Shown here: one piece after another, positions 46,462-58,639 of the stretch
Layout of the letters: the number at the start of each line of letters is the position of its first letter
Numbering within the stretch: position 1 is the stretch's first letter
Assembly: GCA_007922195.1 (NCBI GenBank)
Contig: ML681963.1
Span: 133,059,764 to 133,123,763 of the forward strand
Length of the DNA: 64,000 nt
Direction of reading: 5' to 3'
DNA from: Podocnemis expansa
Lineage: Eukaryota > Chordata > Testudines > Podocnemididae
Notes under the pieces: model-generated
Told to the model about the DNA's origin: nothing
The model's input: only the letters and a program-made list of their open reading frames with translations
Databases searched by the model: none
Made by a program: the position numbers and the translations under genes

Positions 46462-47100
46462 CCTGCTAGCAGTGGTCTGGGTTTACTTGGTCCTATCTCA
46501 GTGTAGGGAGTTGGATTAGGCAATTTCTCAAGGTCCTGTATAACCATAAATTTCTATGATTCTAGAAAAGAAAAAAATTGTTATAGTATTATAGTAGATT
46601 CTAACGGCAGGAGAATAGTCCCCGGGATAAGGATGTAGCAGATCTGTAACTGACTTTATGGACGCAACTGATAGCAACTCAATAGTTAGCATTATGTGAT
46701 CTTAATGGAGTATAAACTCCTGTATTTCTCTAAAAGTAGATGGCAACACAGTCCCATGCAATTAGTATTCTGTCCCATGAATTTTCTATATTGTTTTGTT
46801 TGCTCTCATTTAATACATTTTTAATAGAGTTTGAATTTGGAATGTGGCTAAAACTTTTCTTTAGCAAGTCTGCTTCTTTAGTGTTGATCAATATCTCTTA
46901 AAATCATTTTCTATCTAGACATAGCTTGGTTGAAGTGGCTTCTGAGAAGAAATGATGTAATGGGCTCTTTTCTAAATATCATTAGATTTATGGTTATTTT
47001 TAGCTGTTTCTTGTGATGTAGTTGAAGGACTTGACTTATGGGGGATGGGCACAAACTAGCTGAAGTGCTTTGGGTACAGATGGACACATAGGTGGCTTAC

Positions 47101-47299
47101 CTGATCCTATGTTTTACACCCCCTTGCATTTATTTTCATTCCTTTCTGTAAGTTCACCCATCTTCGAAGCATCTGAGGAAGTGGGATTTTCTCCCACGAA
47201 AGCTCATGCGAAAAATAAATCTGTTAGTCTGAAAGTGCCACACGACTCCTTGTTGGTTTTTTTGCTGGACTAGACTAACATGACTATCCCTTTGGAAAT
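47101..47299 (+). mobile_element. PLE 3' end, single arm
   Basis: + orientation copy: tcctatgttttacaccccc, gaagtgggattttctccc, tctgttagtctgaaag and terminal ctatccctttggaa. Nearly identical to 18985-19228. No second arm and no duplication recognised. Confidence 0.8.
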
Positions 47300-48827
47300 T
47301 AGATTTTAATAGCCTTGCTTTTGTTTGCTTGTGGGGAGGGGTGTAGTTAAGCTCATCCTTCACTCACACAGGCCTAGCACAAGCACAGACATGTGAGAGA
47401 ACTCACATTGCCTCATAAAGTTTCCTTGTGTATTGGTTACACTGTATAATAGGCAAAACTCTATGTAGATTCATGCTATATGTAAGTTCATGTATTTTAG
47501 GTAGGAATCCTCTGAACTGTTTGTTATTACAACACCATCTTTACCTGTAACACACCCACTATTCCAATTTACTCCTTCTAGAATCAAATCCTACGAGGTG
47601 CTGAGGCCTTCTGAGAGATTATGAGCACACACTACTGACACTGATGACAATAGGCCTCAGTCTCTTCTCTCTGAATGGTGTAAACCACAAGTAACTTTAT
47701 GGAAGTCGGTGGACTTACGTCAGTGCCAAACGAGTAGGCAAAGAGAATCAAGCCCAGTGGGAGTAGAAGGCACTTAGCATCTTGCAAGATCAGGTCCTTA
47801 CTGAATTGATGCTTCCAGCTGTAATGAATTGTGCAGTAGTTTGTGGAGGTACAACAATGACCACTGTAGTCTGAGTTGAGACCAGACATGTTCACTTCAT
47901 CTGTGATGAGTAAAGTTTATTTGGACCCTAGACATAAAGTGTTAACATGTTAATATATATTATCACTCTGCCATCTAGCTCTCCCCCTTAGCCAATGAGA
48001 AGATACAAGTAAGTGATCATTTTAGTCCTGGCAGGTGTCCATGTAAAACTTAGGCTCAATTAAGCAAAGTGTGTTTGTGGTAGAGTGAAGTCTACACATT
48101 TCCTTCTTGTTGGAAGCTCACACAGAGGCAGCTGCCTTGAGGCCTCTGAAAAGGGCTGAGAGCCAACTTGTGCAGAATAGTTTCCTAAGTCTATGTAATA
48201 TGCTAACAATTAGCAGTTGGTTAGAACCCAGGGACACTGATGAGAGAAGAGTCTTTGGAACTGGGTGGGGGGGGCTGACTTCTCAGCTTTGGTTTTTAGC
48301 ACAGATTCTTTAGCTAATTGAAAGCAATTAATATTTTTGTTAATTATGAAAATGTCCTAAAAATAACAATAAAATATCATCATACAGTTAAAGAACAGAT
48401 AAAGGTAAAAATAAACACACAGACAAAAGTGTATAGATTGTTGATATTCTGAATGAAATCCTAGCTCTGTTGAACTAACAAGAGTTCAGCTGCAATAGTG
48501 TTTAATTGGAGTGGAAAAGGGGCTTCAAGTCTTTTTAAAAATGTTTTCAGTGTAATATTACTCTGGTTTACTATGCAGTTCCTTTCTCTTCTGCATTGTT
48601 ACTGAAAGTGTGAGTTTTGTGAAAGATGTAATGTTAATAATTTGGCTCTTGCTCTTGTCTCTTAATCATTATGTCCTGTTTTAAAAAGCACTGGGATATC
48701 TGTAAGACTTATGCCTAGTGTTTTACTCCAGATAGACTGTGTGATATTGTAGAGTTTCTATAATTAAAACATTTGTTACTAGTGCTATGCCGTATTCTAG
48801 ATCAGGAGGAGTCTGTGGACTGAAGGA

Positions 48828-48844
48828 ATCCCCCCCCCCCCCCC
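48828..48844. repeat. Poly-C run
   Basis: About 16 consecutive C. Prone to length error in sequencing. Confidence 0.9.
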
Positions 48845-50264
48845 GTTTGTATGGATGTGTCCAGGGACTGAAGTGTCATCAAAAACATCTAACTGAGCAA
48901 ACTAGCTGTTTCATTGCTGTTACAGTGATTGTGATATTGTTACAGTTATCTACAGGGCAGTGTAGCATCTGGGCACACATTATACAAGCTACACAAAGAA
49001 TTTTCCCTTCCCTTGCACTTCTGTGAAGTGTCTTTGCTCCCCCAATGCACCAGGACTGAGAAGTTTAGAGTGGCTGGAGGTATGAGATGTCTTTTGGGGT
49101 TGTGCAAGGATAAGGCTGTGAACCAGCACCCTCTGTACCAGCCAACAGAACTACATGGACATGATGCCCATGTGTGCACCTCCCTTGTAACACCATATAG
49201 CAACCATAGTGTAATAGGAATCAGTGCGAAGTCTCAGTCTTATAAAATTGGGTAATACTTTTAAGAGACAATCTTGCCATGTGTACATATGTAGTCAAAG
49301 TAGTCAAAAAGTGACCAGTGATTTCAGGTTCTCAACTTGGAGCACCTTAAAGGAGACTGATATTTAGAGGGGAGGTTTTCAGCGCTTTTATACTGTCAAT
49401 AACCTGATTTAAATGTGGCTTTCCAGTGGGAGGATCACCTTGACAGACTCATTGTCTGTAGTGGTAGTATAGCATTGCTAAAAGGAATTGTAGTTTTCAG
49501 CTTCCATGGAAATGCTTGATTTTGCTACTATCTAGGGGCTACTACCTTGTTTTAGAGAAACAAAGTTATTCTGTCTGCTGTGGCTTTACAGTTGGAAGCC
49601 AGTTATCCTTGCCACTGGGTAGCAGAGACACTGGCTCCTAGTCCAATCATTTTATCCTTGCATGGGAAGTTGGATTAAATGTTTGTAATAGGTCTGTGTT
49701 TTGCCGTCAGACCAGCAAGCTGTATGTAGATGATGAGCCAGTGACCTCATTGCATCCTTTCATATGGTATCTGACCCACAAACTTGAACTCCTGAGTCAG
49801 TAGCCTTCAAGGTAACATTACTTAAGCAAGCTAATGAACCAGGCACCCACAGTGACCTGTGCTATGATTAGGCTGGCAGATTTTGATATTCAATATTGAT
49901 TTTTAGGTTTGTTTTTTCCATTTTTTGTTTTAATTATTTGTACTTTCACAGCTGCAGGAAATTAAGGGGGGGGGTGAGGTTGGGGTTAGGACAAAACTGA
50001 TAGCAGAATTACCAGAGGTTCCCAACACTGACACTTGAGGCCAGGCTACCCTGTTAGTGGCACCTCCGACAGCATAACATCGATTGTGTGGGTTTGATTG
50101 AGCATCTGTAAAGTCACACTCAATCGAACCCAGAATTAGCCAAAGGTCAATTTGTAAAGACCAACCTGGCAAGTAGTATAATGCTGATTCAACAGAAGGC
50201 ATTTCTCATCGACTCAGCACTGTGGGGACCATGCGGTGAGTAGGCATTAGGCAGTCAAAGGAAG

Positions 50265-50295
50265 ATATGCAAGTTATTTCAAGTAACTTGCATAT
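50265..50295. repeat. Perfect short palindrome
   Basis: atatgcaagtta (50265-50276) and its exact reverse complement taacttgcatat (50284-50295) are separated by 7 bases. It sits within 50010-50350, a stretch ending tatagaccagccctt that may be a degraded inverted-repeat element. Confidence 0.7.
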
Positions 50296-50500
50296 ATCCC
50301 TTTACCCTTCAACTGCTGCTCAAGTCTACCCGCAGTATAGACCAGCCCTTGATCTCTGTAGGCACTTGGCATAGTAGGGAGGCTGCACTCGCACTGACTG
50401 TTACCAATAGATTATTTTTTAGTCAGTTCCAGTGTCAGCTGAATTTGATGTTTACCAATGTCTGTTGACTGACATTGAATCCCACCAAAACTAGCTATGA

Positions 50501-51000
50501 TGGTGGCAGGCAACCCCTGGCACGTGTGCCTACAGTGGCACTTGAACACATTTGAAGCGGCATGTAGCACCCCTTGCAGTGCTACTGAAATTACTGTTCT
50601 AGCCACTGAAAGCCACACCAGGCAACTTCTTTCAGGGATGGCTGGGGCACTGGGAGTCTTCCCTCCATGCCCATATCTCAGGTATGGTGTGGAAAAAAGC
50701 TGCACAAAGCACCTTCTTTCCATGGTGTGGCACCACTGAAAGGAGCCATTCTAGGCAACCGTTTCCCGTGGTGTGCCTGGGGACCCCCTCCCCAGGCACT
50801 CCACTGAGAGAAGCAGCTCCAGGAGGCTTCTTTCAGTGGCATGCCTGGGAAATGCTCCCCACCCCACCACTCCAGTCATGGATGCCACCAAATTTGTAGG
50901 CAGCTGCTGCTGTTTTTTTCAAGCAGAGGGGGCCTCTAGTATCAGCCGAGGGTTGGGGAGGAGGGGCCAGCATGGGGGTTGCAAAGGTTGCCAGCTCCTG
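50501..51000. mobile_element. Non-autonomous hAT element, 500 bp, perfect 8-bp TSD
   Basis: Left end tggtggcaggcaacc and right end (reverse-complemented) caggagctggcaacc. Flanks agctatga at 50493-50500 and 51001-51008 are identical. The interior (tggcatgt..., ttctttcaggg repeats) is homologous to 22284-22758 in reverse. Open frames on both strands are non-coding. Confidence 0.9.
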
Positions 51001-51461
51001 AGCTATGACCAGCAAGTGCTGATCCAGTAATTTCACAAAATCCTGAGCCTTCACATAAACCTAGCAAGCTAAAGTCACTGAGCCAGGGAGCATAGGGGCC
51101 TGTGCCCACACATAAGACCAAACTGGCAAAGTAGAGGTACTTAGCTAGTAATTTCAAAAAGGCTTAGATCTTAATATCAGTCAACAGGGTGAGAGAATAG
51201 CTTCATAGAGGCTTGAGTGTGATGCTAGCCCAGCAAAATAGATTTGCTGAGCAGAAATTTAAAAGAATTCTGAAAGCTACAGTAGTTATGTTATACTGTC
51301 ATGTTGTAATCATTGGAAACCAAGGCACATCACTTGGGTTTTTGGATGAATAAACTGAAGCATAAAACATTACTGAGAATGCAACAGGACTTGAAGAGTC
51401 TAAAGCATGTGAGATGAACATCCTTCTTCCCATGGATGTATGTGAATGTCATTGAAGTCCA

Positions 51462-51707
51462 TGAAAAACAAAGATAGTCCTGTGGCAGTTAAAGACTAGT
51501 AAACTGATTTATTGCATGAGCTGTCAGGGGAGAAAATCTGACTTTGTCAGATACTTTGAAGATGGAGGAACATCTTCCAAGCGTCTGACGAAGTGGGATT
51601 TTTTCCCACAAAAGCTCATGCAATAAATAAATTAGTTAGTCTTTAAGTGCCACAGGACTCCTTGTTTGTTTTACTGAACTGGACTAGTATGGCTGTCCCT
51701 TTGGAAC
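51462..51707. mobile_element. Palindromic PLE insertion with 10-bp TSD
   Basis: The left arm in - orientation begins agtcctgtggcagttaaag. The right arm in + orientation contains gcgtctgacgaagtgggatt and ends ggctgtccctttggaac. Flanks ttgaagtcca at 51452-51461 and 51708-51717 are identical. Confidence 0.88.
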
Positions 51708-52229
51708 TTGAAGTCCAGGGGAAACACACACATGTATTTGAACTGAGAATTCAGCCTATTAGCTGTTATTAAATTGCAATATTAAAAAGGCTTTTTAAAA
51801 CATACCAACTGGAAAGTTACATACATGTTACCAACCTAAAATATCTCCTGTGATATACTTCAGGCCCCTGCCTGTAGCTTTCTTTTGAATTAAAGGTTAA
51901 ATGTAAGTCAGATTTAAAAGCATTGCAATGTAGTTTGAGCTAGATGTGATGGATTAGTCTAAAATCCCAACATCAGCCTGCACTAGAGCAGTAGAAGAAG
52001 AATGGAAAATATGAATGTAATTGCCAGTTTCCTATGTTTTGTAGCTTCCTGTAGAAACACATGTTTCCAAACAGCAAAACCACAGATTGCAGTTATGTAG
52101 TCATTATTCAGGTAAAGATTCTGTTGTAAGATTGGTTCATAGTGCCTAGCTTACCTCACTTACTTTCTTGTACTGAATTTTTACTGTTTTGCAAGAGAGA
52201 TGTTAACAGCAACTTTCACTTCTTCATAG

Positions 52230-52385
52230 GTGTTCAGCTTTTAATGGAAATGCTTTTTGAGAGATCATCTTCTGGGAATTCAGCAGAAGTTGCTGCTTGT
52301 GAGCGAGTTCAGCAGAAATCTGCAGTTACTCTGGCACGGCTCAGCAGAGATCCTGAAGTGGCACATGCAGCCATAAAACTCAGCT
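52230..52385 (+). CDS. INSC: INSC, internal exon
   Basis: Codes residues 140-191, VQLLMEMLFERSSSGNSAEV, AACERVQQKSAVTLARLSRD and PEVAHAAIKLS, with the last base starting a cysteine codon. The ERVQQKSAVTLARLSRDP stretch is a typical armadillo-like helix pair of INSC. Bounded by acceptor cttcatag and donor gtaaga; phase 1 in and phase 1 out. The serine-rich ERSSSGNSA segment is probably a loop between helices. Confidence 0.95.
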
Positions 52386-53125
52386 GTAAGAATTTAATGC
52401 TAGTCTAGTGGCAGACTGTAAAATGTGGAGAGAATGACTTCCTGCTGGGACTAGGGCAGCAGAAGCTGTTTTATATCACTTCTTATGGTTACTCTTTACA
52501 TACCATGAGGTTTTCCACATCATGTATCTGTCTTGACAGTGGATGAGGAGATTGTGCTAAATTAATCTGTTGCTAATTTTTAGTGGAAACTGAAGTGCAG
52601 TTGCTTGTTGCACATAGCTGGCATTGAAGGGATATTGACCCTTTGTAGTGACTAGCTGACACAATGATGCTTGAAGATACAGCATTTGCTTGCTAGTCAA
52701 CTTAAAACCTCATACAAACATAACTAGAAGGGATCCTTCAGGAAAGAGAGAAAGTATAGGGAACAGAGTTTTCAAATTTAAAAATCTAGGAGATAAAAAC
52801 ACTAGTTTGTTTTGGTGAGTTGAGGGATGATGAATAGGAAGGAATTTTTTAGGTCAACTGTTTTCATTGTGAAAGAGCAGTAGAGGATAAAAACAATGTG
52901 TTCATGCTTCACAGTTATCTAACTGGCAATTTTGTATTGTACAGCGTGTTCTAATGCATGTATGGTGAGTTCCTTCTACACCCTTAGATGATAATTGTAT
53001 TTTTTTTATAATTGTATTAAATGAGACAGATAAAGAACTTCTCTAGGTCTATTTTGGAGTTAAAATTTTGAGTTTTAGATAACTCCAAATGTTATTTCTC
53101 TTCATTCTTTTTATTACACATTTAG
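52386..53125 (+). other. INSC: INSC intron, 740 bp
   Basis: Donor gtaagaattt, acceptor cacatttag after a T-rich tract. Nothing else recognised. Confidence 0.85.
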
Positions 53126-53202
53126 GCATTCCTCGCCTTATAGAACTCTGCAGATCACCCACTGAAAGAAATAACAGTGATTCTGTTCTAGTGGCTTGTC
53201 TG
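53126..53202 (+). CDS. INSC: INSC, internal exon (77 bp)
   Basis: Codes residues 192-217, CIPRLIELCRSPTERNNSDS then VLVACL, completing the split cysteine. Bounded by acceptor tttag and donor gtaggt, leaving phase 0. LIELCRSP.ERN.SD.VLVACL is characteristic of vertebrate INSC. Too short to be an independent open frame. Confidence 0.94.
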
Positions 53203-53873
53203 GTAGGTGCACTTAAACCATTCTTAATCTATTCCTAAAAATAGAGAAATCCCATTCATTGCAGTGAGATTTCTGAGTGCATGTAAATGTCACAAGTTTG
53301 TTGTACATGTCAGTCATCTCTTTCCCATCTTGGACCTAGTGCTGAATACTTTGGTTCCCATTAAAATCAAGATTCACACACTATCACAGGGTGTACCAGT
53401 CCTTTCAAGGCCCACTTTTGGAAGCTCAGTAGTCCTACCACACCCTCCCCTGACAAGGAATAAGAATGGCAGGTCCTCCAGCATTGTCTGACAGCCAATC
53501 AGAGCCCAGCAGGCTCAGATAAGAGCAGGTTTAGGATGTGCATAACTTCTTAAATATCCATATGTACATTTCACAAATTATAATGACCAGTGGGCTACTG
53601 GCTTTCAGAAGGGAGGGGAAACAAAGCTGTAGAAAGTGAAATGACTTACCAAAGCTTTTATGACAGGTTATGCACTCTGTAATTTGTTCAAAAAACTGTT
53701 TGATAATCAGCTGGAAGGAGGATCTAACTGAATGAGTGGAAAATTCAGTCTAGTCCATAGGCCACATGCTAATCCTGTGCCAAAGGGTCAATTATCAGTA
53801 GACATTGTATTTTATAGAATCACAAAGTGAAGATTTTACTAATCCTTGGTTGTATTGTTGTTGTTTCTGACAG
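53203..53873 (+). other. INSC: INSC intron, 671 bp
   Basis: Donor gtaggtgcac, acceptor tttctgacag. No repeat or other gene recognised. Confidence 0.85.
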
Positions 53874-54002
53874 GCAGCCTTACGGAGACTAGCAGTTATG
53901 AGTCCTGATGACCTTGAGGATTTAGATTTCCAGCAGTTGGTAAAGCCTAGACTTGTGGATTCCTTTTTGCTGTGCACAAATATGGAAGAGAGCTTTGTAT
54001 AA
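53874..54002 (+). CDS. INSC: INSC, terminal coding exon with stop
   Basis: Codes residues 218-259, AALRRLAVMSPDDLEDLDF, QQLVKPRLVDSFLLCTNM and the final EESFV, followed by TAA at 54000-54002. The tail ESFV fits the class I PDZ-ligand pattern (Ser at -2, Val at 0), a hallmark of INSC, expected to bind a PDZ partner in the polarity complex. Acceptor ctgacag. The six exons in the window total 780 bases, an exact 260 codons with the stop and no internal stop. Confidence 0.96.
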   Translation, partial: AALRRLAVMSPDDLEDLDFQQLVKPRLVDSFLLCTNMEESFV

Positions 54003-54560
54003 ATGACTAAATATTGCCCCCAAAAGCAATCAAAATAACATACACAGAATGATGTAGTTTTAACAATATTATTTATGCTTAATTTATTTTAAAACTATTG
54101 AAGTCTGGTATGTAGAGGAAAAGAGAGAGAAAAGCAATTTTGTATCAGTGGTTTACACAAGTAATTTCTTTCCTGTTCTTCCACAATACTTAAAGATACA
54201 TCAACATTCTGGAAAATTATTATTATAACTGTTGTCATTGTAGTGTAGAGACTCGGGGCCAAATTTTCTTCTTGATTACAGTGCATAATTGGTAACTAAG
54301 GAGAATTTGGTCCCTTGATTTTAAATGCCATGACATTTTATCACTGCTATTTCTTTGTAACTGTAGTACTGTTAAGTTAACAAAAAGATTTATTAGTTTG
54401 ATGCATTCATTGCAGAAGAATTGATTCTTAAAAATGCAAAAAAACACCCCAAGAAACAGTACGATCAAACAATACAAAATTCCTGTTTCCAGTAAGGAAT
54501 GCTGATTTGCTTATGTTTAAGATCTGGTTCTATGTTTTAATAAACTGAGCTGTTGAAATA
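54003..54560 (+). other. INSC: INSC 3' UTR (probable)
   Basis: AT-rich non-coding sequence after the stop. The first canonical poly(A) signal is AATAAA at 54539-54544, giving a UTR of roughly 560 bases. Use of this signal is inference; a second AATAAA with a GT-rich downstream element is at 59151-59156. Confidence 0.5.
54539..54544 (+). terminator. INSC: Candidate poly(A) signal AATAAA
   Basis: First canonical hexamer after the INSC stop codon; cleavage would be expected 10-30 bases downstream. Confidence 0.45.
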
Positions 54561-55624
54561 TCTGCACAGGATTAGATATGAAAGATATATCAGAAATCAA
54601 TGGTCACATTTTCAAAGGTGAATTTTGAGCTTGCATAGGCAAAATCTGGCACCAAGTGATTTTTTTGTTTGTTTTTAGAGTGGTTTCTGTATAAAAATGC
54701 AGTCCTTCACAGGATATATAATTACAGGTACCTTTTATTCCCCCCATTTTATTTACATGAAACTGGAAAATCCTTGAAAATAGTAGCTTGTAAAAATACA
54801 TACAGATATTTACTTGATCCCCTATGAAATGGTTAGAGATCCACAAAAAGCTTAGACTATCACATGAGGTTTCCGTTCTTTCCATAGTTGTATGTGAGTT
54901 CCTGAAGTGCATCAACCCAGATGTGCTTTTAGCGATTCAAACTAATACTTGTTTGAAAGTATGTTCGTACATATATTTAAAAAAAAAAAAACAGGTGAAC
55001 AGATGACAGTGTTGATTGAACTTTGCATTATTCTGTTTTCTTGGCTTGTCATTTTTTCTTTAATGTAGCATGGGGTTTTAAAATTCACTCAAAGGCTGAA
55101 GAAAATTCCAGTGGTAGACCTTTGCATAGTAGGTAGCATTGATTGAAATTTGGAATTTTTTCTTCAAAATTTTGAAATTTTTGAATTTTTTCAGTCAACA
55201 ATACTACAATAGTATTTTACTTCAACACTTCCCTAGGTTTTTTGACATTTTCCAGTTGTTTGGAAATACTGCTCTGAATAATTTGTGATCAGGCAACTAT
55301 CTGACACTAGGATCTCTGCAAAAAAGTGTAAGGAGGAATCTTACTTCCTGAATTTGCCTCATAACCATGTTATGAGGCTTAAGCCATTAATATTTTGTAG
55401 TGTTTTGAATGGATGGTATTATGAAAATGCTAATTATCATTGTCTTCCCAATTTTCATAAAACATGATTCCACCTTTTTTCTGTGTATGACAGTCCAGTT
55501 CATTTATAGTTGTGTATGATGGTAGAAGCTTCTTCGCTCAGTTTCTTCATGGTGATGCCTGAGGTCAATCACATATTTGTCCTGTATAGGGTTTGACACA
55601 CCTTCTGTAAATATTAGAACACAG
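54561..55624. other. Downstream DNA without recognised feature
   Basis: AT-rich, with an A/T homopolymer-rich patch near 55140-55190. No coding evidence. Confidence 0.4.
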
Positions 55625-55627
55625 ATA

Positions 55628-56091
55628 GGCTATGCCTACAAAATTAATTCAGAGTTGTTAATTTGAAATAACTACTTTTGAATTTAAATCAAAGTTATTA
55701 TTTTGAATTAGTACTACTTTAAAGTTATTTCAAATTAGGAGTCCAGTGAAGACTCTCTAATTCGAAATAAAGTGAGCTTTATTAATTTGAAGTAGAGAGT
55801 CTTCACTAGACTCTCTAATTCAAAATAGGGAAGGCAGACAAAAGAATAGGAAAATTAGTTCAAATCAAACCTATTCCATGACTTAAAATGGCTTCATTTG
55901 AAATAACTTCAAAGTAAGTGATACTTCAAAGTAAAAGGAGGTTTTATTATATCGAATTAGTGTTTCCTTATTTCAAATTAAGGAACCATTTAATTCAACA
56001 TAATAAAATGCCTCTTTGGCCAGGGAATAAGTTATTTCGAATTAAGCCTTCTTAATTTGAAATAATTTGTAAGAGTAGAGTAGACATAGCC
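55628..56091. mobile_element. MITE-like inverted-repeat element with TTCGAAATAA-type subrepeats
   Basis: Ends ggctatgcctaca and (reverse-complemented) ggctatgtctact. The 3-bp ata lies on both sides (55625-55627, 56092-56094). The interior is a series of self-complementary AATT/TTCAAA/GTTATTT units, such as aattcgaaataaag, in both orientations. Same architecture as 28451-28821 but with a different subrepeat. Confidence 0.75.
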
Positions 56092-56094
56092 ATA

Positions 56095-58189
56095 CTGACT
56101 GCTGCCTTAAGGAACCATACAAAGTTCAGACAAATCAGATGTTGTATAGAGATGCTCTTCTTATCTAAATGGAGATTAATTCTGTTTAGTACACATGATT
56201 ATTTTGAAAGAGTCCTTTAAGATGTGACATTGCATGGTCAGTCTTGCACCATTGTAAAGGCTTCATTATATTGCACCAATGACTCTGACACTTTCTTCAC
56301 TAAAACCAAATACATATTTGAACTGACACATTAAATGGTTCACATCAGGTGTGATGATTTCTCTGTTTACGTTGACAACAACACATAGTAGAGTAAAGTT
56401 TTACTACAGGGATCCTATTAAGATATTATAATTTATCATCCTTTAGAATCCCAAATTGCCTATAAGGGGCCAAATTCTGCTCTCAGTCCTGCTGTTGTAA
56501 ACCTGATTTCATTGGATCTGGTTGATGTCAGTTGTTCTGTATTTGCATTCCTGTAGTTCCGTGTAGAACTTGTCCCATAGTAGGTTCAAGTCAGTAGTTG
56601 CATTCATAAACGGGTGAGTGCAAACTGCATGCCATTGTTCTACTCAAACACATGTAACTTCCAGAGCTGAATGAATATCTGATGGAGGGCGGGGGTGTAT
56701 GTTTCTGGCTGTTCTGAAAAACACTTAAAAATGGTTTACACTTGATTTGGAAAAGTTTCTGATACTTTTGTTCTTAATTTTTGAGGTTTTGGAAATGTTT
56801 TTTCATGAAATTGCATTACAATTTCAAGACAAATTTCTCTGGAATTGAAAACATGAAACATTAAATTCAAAGATGAAACATTTTGATTTTTTTTTCCAGA
56901 TTTTCTTTCTTCTGATAATGAGAATAATTTGCTGAGCTTGACATAAATTGGACTTTAGGAGCTTGGATGTCTAAAGTGAAATTTTATAGTCCAACAACCC
57001 CGAGTCAGCTGGCCCTCAGCCAGCCACAAATGTTTTATTGCAGCATAGACATACCCTCAGTAACCCACAGACAGAAGAGTACTCTGGAGAACATCCAGCT
57101 CTTTGGCAGCACAAGTAGTCATTGAGATAGTCACTGATAGCAGAATGCACATGCTTTAGAGGTGACCTAGGTGGAGCAGAAATAATAGTAAAGGTCCAGT
57201 GGGGAAAAAGTCTGCTTTCAGTAGGGCATAATACAAAGGAAGAAAATCCATAGAGAAGTACAGCCAAACAGTCCGTTACAAATAATCGCATATTGGATCA
57301 CAAATAATTCATTTTCTGTACAAATACGATCAACAGCCCTCAAGTCTTAACACACTAGATGTATAACAGAAAACGTTGTGGTATCTCTCATTTTCTGCCT
57401 ATGATAGCAGGGACATTAGGCTACGTGTTCCCATGTGCTTGTTTGCTCAACAAATCCTGGCTATCTCCCCTAAAAGAAGAATTAGAAGTCTAAACAGAGG
57501 GTTTTTTTTTTTTAAATATTTTTGGGAGAATTTCTGTAGACAGCTGACCCAAAAAAGGAAAAAAAAAAAAAGCCAAAATAAAATTCCTATAGCCATACAG
57601 CCTGAATCTTTACTGTCATGCACCTTGTGAGGTTACACATACCTGGTTGAAAGAAGTGCAAAGTGTAAACCAAATTTGGTAGCTTTTTACATCCGCTTTG
57701 CACAGGTTAAATGAATATATGAAGTGCAGAATGGTGAAGAATAAAGTCAATGTGCCTAATGCTGCAGTCATATGATGGTGTAAATGCACAGTAACTGATT
57801 CTAGTAGTTATATCAGTTTTCTCATACAAACCACATTGTTGGGTCCAATATATTCTGTTTGCATGTGCATATGTATGACTATCTACATTTTGGGAATAAA
57901 TATTTCAGTGAAGCTAATGTGTGGTATAATAATGGGAAATATATATTAGAGTAGTTAATATTTCAGTTGGATATATTGTGTTGATATCAGATTGCTACAT
58001 CTTTGATGGATTTGTATCTGTGGGTATTGGGTCTGAATTAATCAAAGTTCAAATGTTTCTTTTAACCAAAAAGATTCCAGTGGAACTTTTCTGATAACAA
58101 ATCTTTTATTTTTTTTCCATGGCAAGTTTTGTATTTATTGTAAATGTGAATTTGCATCAAATGGACTACTTGAAATGTCAACTTTTGTT
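56095..58189. other. Downstream DNA without recognised gene
   Basis: Contains an old-repeat-like phrase at about 56466-56540 (ggggccaaattctgctctca) seen widely in reptile genomes, and a poly-A tract near 57558-57571. No exon seen. Confidence 0.4.
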
Positions 58190-58199
58190 TTAGTCAGCC

Positions 58200-58395
58200 A
58201 GCTTCTGTTGATGAAAGGCACAAGCTTCTGAGGTTACATGGACTTCTTTTTCTTGACTTGAAGAAGGGCTCTATAAATTCAAAAGCTTGCCTCTCTTACC
58301 AGCAGAGGTTGGTCCATAAAACATATTGCCTCATCTACTTTGCCTCTTTAATATCCTTGGCACAACATGGTTACAACAACACTATATACATTTTT
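58200..58395 (+). mobile_element. Old PLE-type 3' end (second family)
   Basis: Reads ttgaagaagggctctataaa, then aaagcttgcctctcttacca, then gttggtccataaaacatatt and terminal ggttacaacaacact. It belongs to a different family from the caggactccttg copies but has the same layout (a ...aaagcttg... block, then a ...ctaataaa-like block, then a chromosome-specific end). Class assignment is inference. Confidence 0.55.
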
Positions 58396-58639
58396 TTGTT
58401 TGGCCTAAGCAGTGTTCATTTTTTTGGAAACCAAACCCCCAAACATGTGAAGACAAAACAAAATGAAAGCTGTCATTCTGACTTAACATTTAGAAATAAA
58501 ATATTTTGGCTTTGTATTTTTAGTTATAAAAGAAACATAATGGCATTTGAATTCTAAATGAAAATTTGTTTAATTTAATAGCATCCATTCTAAACATAAA
58601 ATTGTTTTGCACTTTCCATAGGAAAAATCAATGTTTTAA

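Larger units (their letters stand above)
43010..46566 (+). mobile_element. CR1 LINE, broken, carrying PLE and hAT insertions
   Basis: The + strand reads the endonuclease-RT linker (FNACFASV at 43737, then KDYLDQLDVFKS), the RT motif A region near 44215-44260 (LDFSKALTVSHDVLLNKL, degraded), CR1 C-terminal text at 44820-45060, and the tail ttctatgattctag at 46551-46565. It is interrupted by a PLE at 43522-43718 and a hAT at 45267-46461. Multiple frameshifts. Confidence 0.82.
42424..52229 (+). other. INSC: INSC intron, 9.8 kb
   Basis: Starts gtatgtattt and ends cttcatag. Holds a CR1 with nested insertions (43010-46566), a PLE arm (47101-47299), a hAT copy (50501-51000) and a palindromic PLE (51462-51707). 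In 46567-47100 and 47300-50490 I recognise only a C-run at 48830-48844 and a short palindrome at 50265-50295. Confidence 0.85.
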
